Position numbers and translations under genes: made by a program. A DNA stretch of 64,000 nucleotides from Ulota crispa (lineage: Eukaryota > Streptophyta > Bryopsida > Orthotrichales > Orthotrichaceae). Shown piece by piece: positions 58,851 through 64,000 of the stretch (the stretch's first letter is position 1; every line of letters begins with the position of its first letter). The notes below the pieces were generated by a model that saw only the letters and a list, made by a program, of their open reading frames with translations, did no database searches and was not told where the DNA came from. The stretch covers positions 4,883,966-4,947,965 of the forward strand of contig OY987252.1 of assembly GCA_963920765.1 (NCBI GenBank), in the 5' to 3' direction.

Positions 58851-60370
58851 TTAATCAACTTTAAAGTGTGCTCAGAACCGTCATATTATATGACCTTGCA
58901 TTGGACTCAAGTTAGTAAAGATTGTATCCTATTTGGCTACTATGTATTTACAAACTTCTATACCTACTTCATGGATAACTTTACACGATCATACACTCAA
59001 TCTTTAAAGAATTAATGGATGGATGAAATAAGCTATAATGGATGAATGGTATTTCAAGAAGAGAATTTTTATTCATTTAGTTAAAACATTGCGCAATTTT
59101 TTAGAAATAGAAATCTAGTAGTGGCTTTTTAATCTCATATTAAAAACTATTTACAATTTTTTAAAATTGTACTTTATTTTAGTTAATTAATTAAATAATA
59201 AATTCTTAAATTTAATACTATCTATTAATAAACTACCTAATATAAACATTCAATCATATATTTCTATTTTTGGTAATATTTTATGTATTGGTTACTCAAT
59301 TAAAAACGCCCATTGCCCAAACACTTGTTACTTGTTGCTCACCTCTTATGAACTAGTGTTATTGGTCATATAACTAGAGCATTTGATTGACGCTTTGGCC
59401 ACTTGAAGCCCATTTGACTACAGAGTCAAATGGCCCTAGTCAAAAAGCTTCATTTTCATGTAGTGTAATCATGTCTAGATAAACTCCTCCACATACTAGA
59501 TTTGTGATATTTGCGCCATATGTTTTTGACGTAGTGTGAGTAGGTGGAATCTAGTTAACTATTGAAGGTATTGGAAAGTTTTGCACCTCAAGGAAAGGAT
59601 TTACTTTAGCAATCACCTCACCTAAAGCAACAATTCCACATAGTAGTCGAGTTGGCTTAGCAATATAGAACAAACATGTTAGATAAAGAATATAACAACA
59701 TGTAAACCAAATTGGCATTTTAAGACTTTTGATACTTATTTAAAACAATGAAAGACAAAAAAAATTGAATATAGGGAACTTGCACTTTCTCAAGATGCAT
59801 TCACAGTAAGACGATAAAACTTTTATAATATTCAACTAATCATGTAAATATATTTGTTTGCTTGAAAAGTTGACTTAACAAGTGCTAGCACATTCTAGAA
59901 CTTCAATTAAACTCCTTACATACTTTATTCTTATAAATAATCAAAAAGCAAAAACACCAAAACAATTGATTGAGCATGGAGTGGATGTGCCCACCCCAAG
60001 AGCTTAGTTGTGCACACCTTATCTTGTTGGACAGATTTTGAGGTCTAGTTGTTGTGTTGCTTGTCTAATGTCCAATGTGGTGCATGACAAGTGTCAAGTA
60101 CGCGTGACATTCTTGTCTAATAAGGTCATGTTTAATAGTTGAGATAATTTGAAAATCTACTTTGAATATGACCCAAAATTTAGAATGTAATATACGTTTA
60201 TTAAAATGAGATATTTCAATAAAATGAAATGTAAAAATGTCAAGATTGGAAATAGAGAGTGCTTAATTTAAATGTCAACTTTGAAATTGACTTTACTAGA
60301 TGGACGGAGGGGCTCTTCTCTATCTGTGACTTTGTGTTTATCGAGTTGTTGCCATGTTGGAGAAGACAAC
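58851..60370. other. AT-rich spacer with a partial CACTA-MITE end
   Basis: No coding frame was recognised. Near 59,410-59,465 the sequence CAAATGGCCCTAGTCAAAAAG ends in ATGTAGTG and resembles the right end of the 54,789 MITE, but a left partner was not found. Confidence 0.4.
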
Positions 60371-60374
60371 ACTA

Positions 60375-61140
60375 GTTTTGCACAAGTAAGCTTCTAGGGG
60401 TTGGCGTAACCACTTCCTTTTTATCCAAAGCAACTTTGAACATTGAAAAAAACCTAGAGGCATTTGCATATTGTAGGTGGCAATGCTAACCTCCAAAAGC
60501 TTAGTTGTGCACAGGGAATGCTAAATTGTGAGCAGGGATTCATGAGCCATGAGCCATGAGCATAACTGTTTTGTCAAAATATTAAATTTTACCTATAAAT
60601 GTGTACATAGGACCTTACAATTGCAAATAATAAACATTCATCTCTTGAGAAATTGTTGTTTTTTAAGTTTTTCTATTAATTTTAAGCTCAAAATTGATTT
60701 ATGCTCACAAAATCTTGGCTCACCGCTCACAGGCTCACCATTCTATGCTCACAAAATAGCTTACTTTAGTTGCGCACAACTAACATTCCAAATATTGGCG
60801 CAACCATTTCCTTCACTCAAATGTAAATCTGCATATTGAAATAAAAATCATAGCAAATGTGTGTTGGAGGTGGCTGCGCCAACCTTTAGAAAGTTAGTTA
60901 TGCATAGCTAAGCTTCTAGGGGTTGACGCAACCACCTTTTTTCATTCCAAATTATGCTTGAACATTAAAGAAAATCTAGAGACATTTGTGTATTGAAGAT
61001 GGTTGCGCCAATCCTTGGAAGCTTAATTGTTTGCAACTAAGCTTCCAAGGATTGGCATAACCACCTTTTTTCACTCAAACACAAGTCTATAGATTGAAAC
61101 AAAAGTATTGGCATATGTATATTGAAGTTGGCGCAATTAC
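60375..61140. repeat. Tandem array, unit about 125-130 bp, with internal palindromes
   Basis: About five units carry GCACAACTAAGCTTCTAGG, GTTGGCGCAACCACC, then ACATTGAA.AAAA..CTAGAG and TATTGAAG.TGG. Adjacent unit ends form long inverted pairs, e.g. CCAATCCTTGGAAGCTTA against TAAGCTTCCAAGGATTGG at about 61,010-61,055. One unit is split by a MITE (60,520-60,760). Confidence 0.75.
60520..60760. mobile_element. MITE with GCTATTT.GTGAGC ends, copy 2
   Basis: Ends are GCTAAATTGTGAGCAGGG and, inverted, GCTATTTTGTGAGCATAG. Several GTGAGCC/CATGAGCC blocks lie beside each end. It interrupts one unit of the 125-bp tandem array and is related to 49,359-49,591. Confidence 0.72.
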
Positions 61141-61415
61141 CCTTGCTCAACACTAAGGACGCCTATTAACTTATTGTAATCTCGTATATTCATGCATACA
61201 AAAGATGGCTGGACTAATTTTAATAAGCAAATTAACATACTAAACTTGAAACAAAAGTTTGAAATTGTGAGCTCAATGCAAATTACTGTGCTCATTTCAT
61301 TGATCACATTAACATATTGAACATACAAAAGTAGTTTAAAACATTGAACTCTTAGGGGTGGGGGCATCCATCTGTAGATCCTTTACATTGGTGCACAAGT
61401 GTATCAATTGGAATC

Positions 61416-61607
61416 CAAAGTAGAGCAAATGGGTGAAAAGAAAACATACATGAGCCTCGTCAATTACCGTTTCTCCATATATGGTTTGCTTTGCGAGTGC
61501 AACTCTATTGACAAGTACTTGGCTTCTCAAGCTTTGCAATAGCGTCATTTGGTCCTCCTCTTTGAAACTATGGAATGATGGAAATTCCAACAAACACGTA
61601 AGTGACT
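61416..61607 (-). pseudogene. Exon-like coding piece, unrecognised
   Basis: After the acceptor TTTTTAG (about 61,608) the frame reads CLLEFPSFHSFKEEDQMTLL, then QSLRSQVLVNRVALAKQTIY and GETVIDEAH, followed by GTATGT, a textbook donor. Both splice sites and a clean frame of about 60 residues suggest a real exon or recent remnant. I do not recognise the protein. Neighbouring exons were not found within 1 kb. Confidence 0.4.
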
Positions 61608-61619
61608 AAAAATTACAAT

Positions 61620-62640
61620 CAATGTAAATCACGACTACTCTAGTTTGCGAGCGTCAAATACAAGCATCAAGCGTTTGGGCGTTTTTATTTGGGTGGCCAT
61701 TACATAGAATATCACCATAAATAGAAATTTTTGATTAAAAATATTCATTACTCACTCTATTAATAGACATTCATAAAATTATGAATTTTTATTTATCAAC
61801 AAAAAAATCACAAATTATTTAAAAAAAATTGAATTTTCTTTGTTTGAGTTCAAAAATTAATTACTAGATTTTTTCTCTCAGGATTTACAAAAATCATTTT
61901 ATTGTATGGATGGAATTCATATGTCCAAAATATCATTCATCTATTATTTTTTATTTTAATCATCCAATAACTCATTAAATAAAGAGTGTATGACCATATA
62001 AAATAAATTATGAAGTACGTAAACAAGTTTCTAAGTAACATAGCATCCAAGCAAGGTACAATTATGACTAACCTAACTCTAATGCTAAGTCATATAATTT
62101 GACAATTCCTAGCACATTTTACTCACCTAAAAAGTCTTTATAGAAAGCATGTTAGGAAGCAACTCATGACAGAATATATCTACTATGCCAATCTATGAGG
62201 GTTTAGGTGTGTAGAACGTCTACTAAATGCATAGTAATAAACGTAAGCGTTTTCATTTGTATTTATATTGTTGGTAGGATCTTAGGAGCTTTGACCTGCT
62301 TTTAAAAATAACACATTCTAGAATATTTTATTTACAAAAATCTCATTGTACAAAAACTAGTTGGAAGTTTTATCTTCAAATTTGGTTTAAGGTTTTATGT
62401 GAACATAGCTCTTCCCCAAATCCATACACAACACGGTGTGGGTATAATTGCTTCATTAACAACAATTGCCTTTCATTAAATTAGATCTCATTAAAATAGT
62501 TGAAGCCAAACCTCATGATTGTTGTTGAATTGCACATGAAAGGATAAATGAACAATGTAACACAACAATAAACAACTTACATTTACAAAACAAACTGTAT
62601 TGGTATAACCCATAAACTATTCTTCATATGTATTTATTTC
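61620..62640. other. AT-rich spacer, nothing recognised
   Basis: No reading frame above background and no repeat partner noticed. Confidence 0.45.
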
Positions 62641-62739
62641 CATGTTTAAAATTTTACACATTGGTAATAAAATAATAACCCAAAATTTAAACATAACTTG
62701 TAGTGCAAGTGTAAAATGCTAACATTTCCTATGGAAAAC

Positions 62740-64000
62740 GCGGCATAAATTATATGCATGATATAGTGCTAAGTATAGTGCATACATAACCAAACAAAAT
62801 ATGTATGTATATTTCCTTATGACAAATTAAAGTTGTTGCCCAAATATTGGCATTTGGAAGAAACTGCTTCACTTCATCAAAACTAAGATTTGCTACATGT
62901 ATGAATTTGTCATCTTCAAACTTTGCGTTGCAAATATACCTATAAACATAATACAAGTGCTTGCAATTCACCCAAGGTTTTCTTTTTCTCAAGAATAAAG
63001 AACTCGTTGTAATGAAATTCTTGCAGGGACATGTTGGAAAATCGGAAAATATGACTCGGTATGTCTTTTGAGATAGAATAATACTTGATTGTAATGAAAT
63101 AATCCTTCCATAACCAAGGTAAAGGATAACCATGACAGATTCAACATTTGTATTTAGGTTTTGAGTTGTTTCCCATTTGTTCTAGTGATCCACTAAAGGG
63201 GCATTTGGATAACGCCTAATAGTTTGCCCAAGTCTTTTTGTGGGGTGAAGATTGCCACCAGATAGTGCGTGATTCTGGCCTATTAGAATTTTATCAGGGT
63301 TATTTCCATGTTCAAGGTTAATGCTTTTAAAAAACAACTACCTTAATGTTGGCTCTTCAATTCTAGTTTCTAGTTGAAATCCTGCATCTTCCAAAGACAA
63401 AACCCATGGACCTCTACATATGCTCTTGACCTTTTGCATCCTCAATGAACATATTACAAACGCATAGTGTCATGACATAACAATATTTTGCATCATACAC
63501 ATGAACCGCCATATATTTCCAGATTTTTACTTTTTTCACATGATCAAACTTGCACCTAGAGTTCTCCAAATTCCTATTAGGTTGCATTCATTTCACAACA
63601 TCAACCCCACTTCTGGATTTGTCTTTGGACATTTTAAACAAATACACCTTCTCATTCTTCTGACTTGGAAAGACACTATCTTTTATATACATGTATATGC
63701 TCTTTAGTTTTAGTGACATAATGTTGTCAATGGGTCCACTCACTCTATTGTTGGTATTATTGCTAAAACTTGAGATTTAATCCCAAATACATGGTAAACT
63801 AAAAATACGGAACTCATCTATGATAGACTCTAGAGTAGCTTCTTGTAAAAGCATCTGTTCACCTTTGTATCCTTTTGGACACATGGATTTATTTGCAAGG
63901 AAATCTTTACAAACACCAAGACAGATGACTGAGTTCTTAGCCGTGGAGGTTTTTGTAAGTCTATTGTCCTATTAGATCAATACTATACTCAATAGACTCC
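62740..64000 (-). pseudogene. MULE with SWIM finger, copy 2, internally deleted, runs off the window
   Basis: Minus-strand counterpart of 53.68-57.5 kb. Near 63,840-63,975 the reverse strand reads GATCTAATAGGACA as copy 1 does at 53,678. 63,380-63,330 matches the LETR.EEP block. 63,133-62,760 reads PYLGYGRIISLQSS and the SWIM pattern CPCKNF ... NCKHLYYVYRYIC. In this copy the two conserved parts are only about 0.3 kb apart instead of 2.9 kb, so the central catalytic region is missing. Its SWIM part is better preserved, a 127-codon open frame, than in copy 1. Nucleotide identity is roughly 75-80% by eye. Confidence 0.7.

Noticed and set aside
59410-59465. Another CACTA-type MITE
   Set aside because: Only a right-end-like sequence was found; no left partner or target duplication.
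61416-61450. DEAH-box helicase motif II in VIDEAH
   Set aside because: No Walker A or other helicase motifs nearby, and the context (QTIYGETVIDEAH) does not fit motif II surroundings.
1-64000. CRISPR arrays, bacterial operons, rRNA or tRNA genes, plastid insertions
   Set aside because: No regular spacer arrays, cloverleaf-like sequences I could support, or recognisable organelle genes were seen; tandem repeats here lack spacers of constant length.

Overview
This is repeat-rich, AT-rich nuclear DNA from a land plant. Plant origin rests on fragments of a TDY-type MAP kinase, a granule-bound starch synthase, the vacuolar channel TPC1 and a WRKY domain, plus a CACTA element with plant-type En/Spm domains. 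A piggyBac element and a MULE with a SWIM finger, of a type I associate with non-flowering plants, point away from a typical angiosperm toward a large-genome fern, lycophyte, moss relative or conifer. That is inference; I cannot name the species. I see no host gene that looks intact.

Layout: 0.1-4.5 kb holds a decayed, intron-rich Plavaka/KDZ-like transposase gene on the minus strand. 4.9-10.8 kb holds exon-sized host gene fragments (MAP kinase, starch synthase, TPC1) with traces of splice sites, plus an unrecognised coding-like stretch at 8.7-9.9 kb. 11.4-11.9 kb is a 170-bp tandem repeat and 11.95-13.7 kb a Ty3/gypsy fossil. 14.5-17.4 kb carries two unrelated minisatellite arrays. 18.0-24.1 kb is a decayed CACTA element with a Transposase_24-like domain, an FCP1/NIF-like phosphatase domain, a basic linker and a tail resembling the En/Spm-type domain, ending in short tandem motifs. 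25.9-28.5 kb has two direct copies of a roughly 740-bp terminal-inverted-repeat element around a WRKY remnant.

29,639-35,385 is a bounded piggyBac element: TTAA duplications, matching 14-bp ends, a GC-rich coding island with a decayed transposase and an additional upstream reading frame, and a later AT-rich insertion. 36-50 kb is a degenerate array of a roughly 2.2-kb unit, interrupted by a long hairpin, CACTA-type MITEs and other nested insertions. 53-57.5 kb and 62.7-64 kb are two inverted copies of a MULE with a C-terminal SWIM zinc finger, separated by a third copy of the 740-bp element and a 125-bp tandem array.

Nothing here works as an operon or pathway. The window is a stratigraphy of insertions: DNA transposons of at least five groups (Plavaka/KDZ-like, CACTA, piggyBac, MULE and several MITE families) inserted into each other and into older repeats, with host exon fragments embedded. 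The main items for follow-up are the piggyBac in a plant, the phosphatase domain inside the CACTA element, and the intron-rich Plavaka-like gene.
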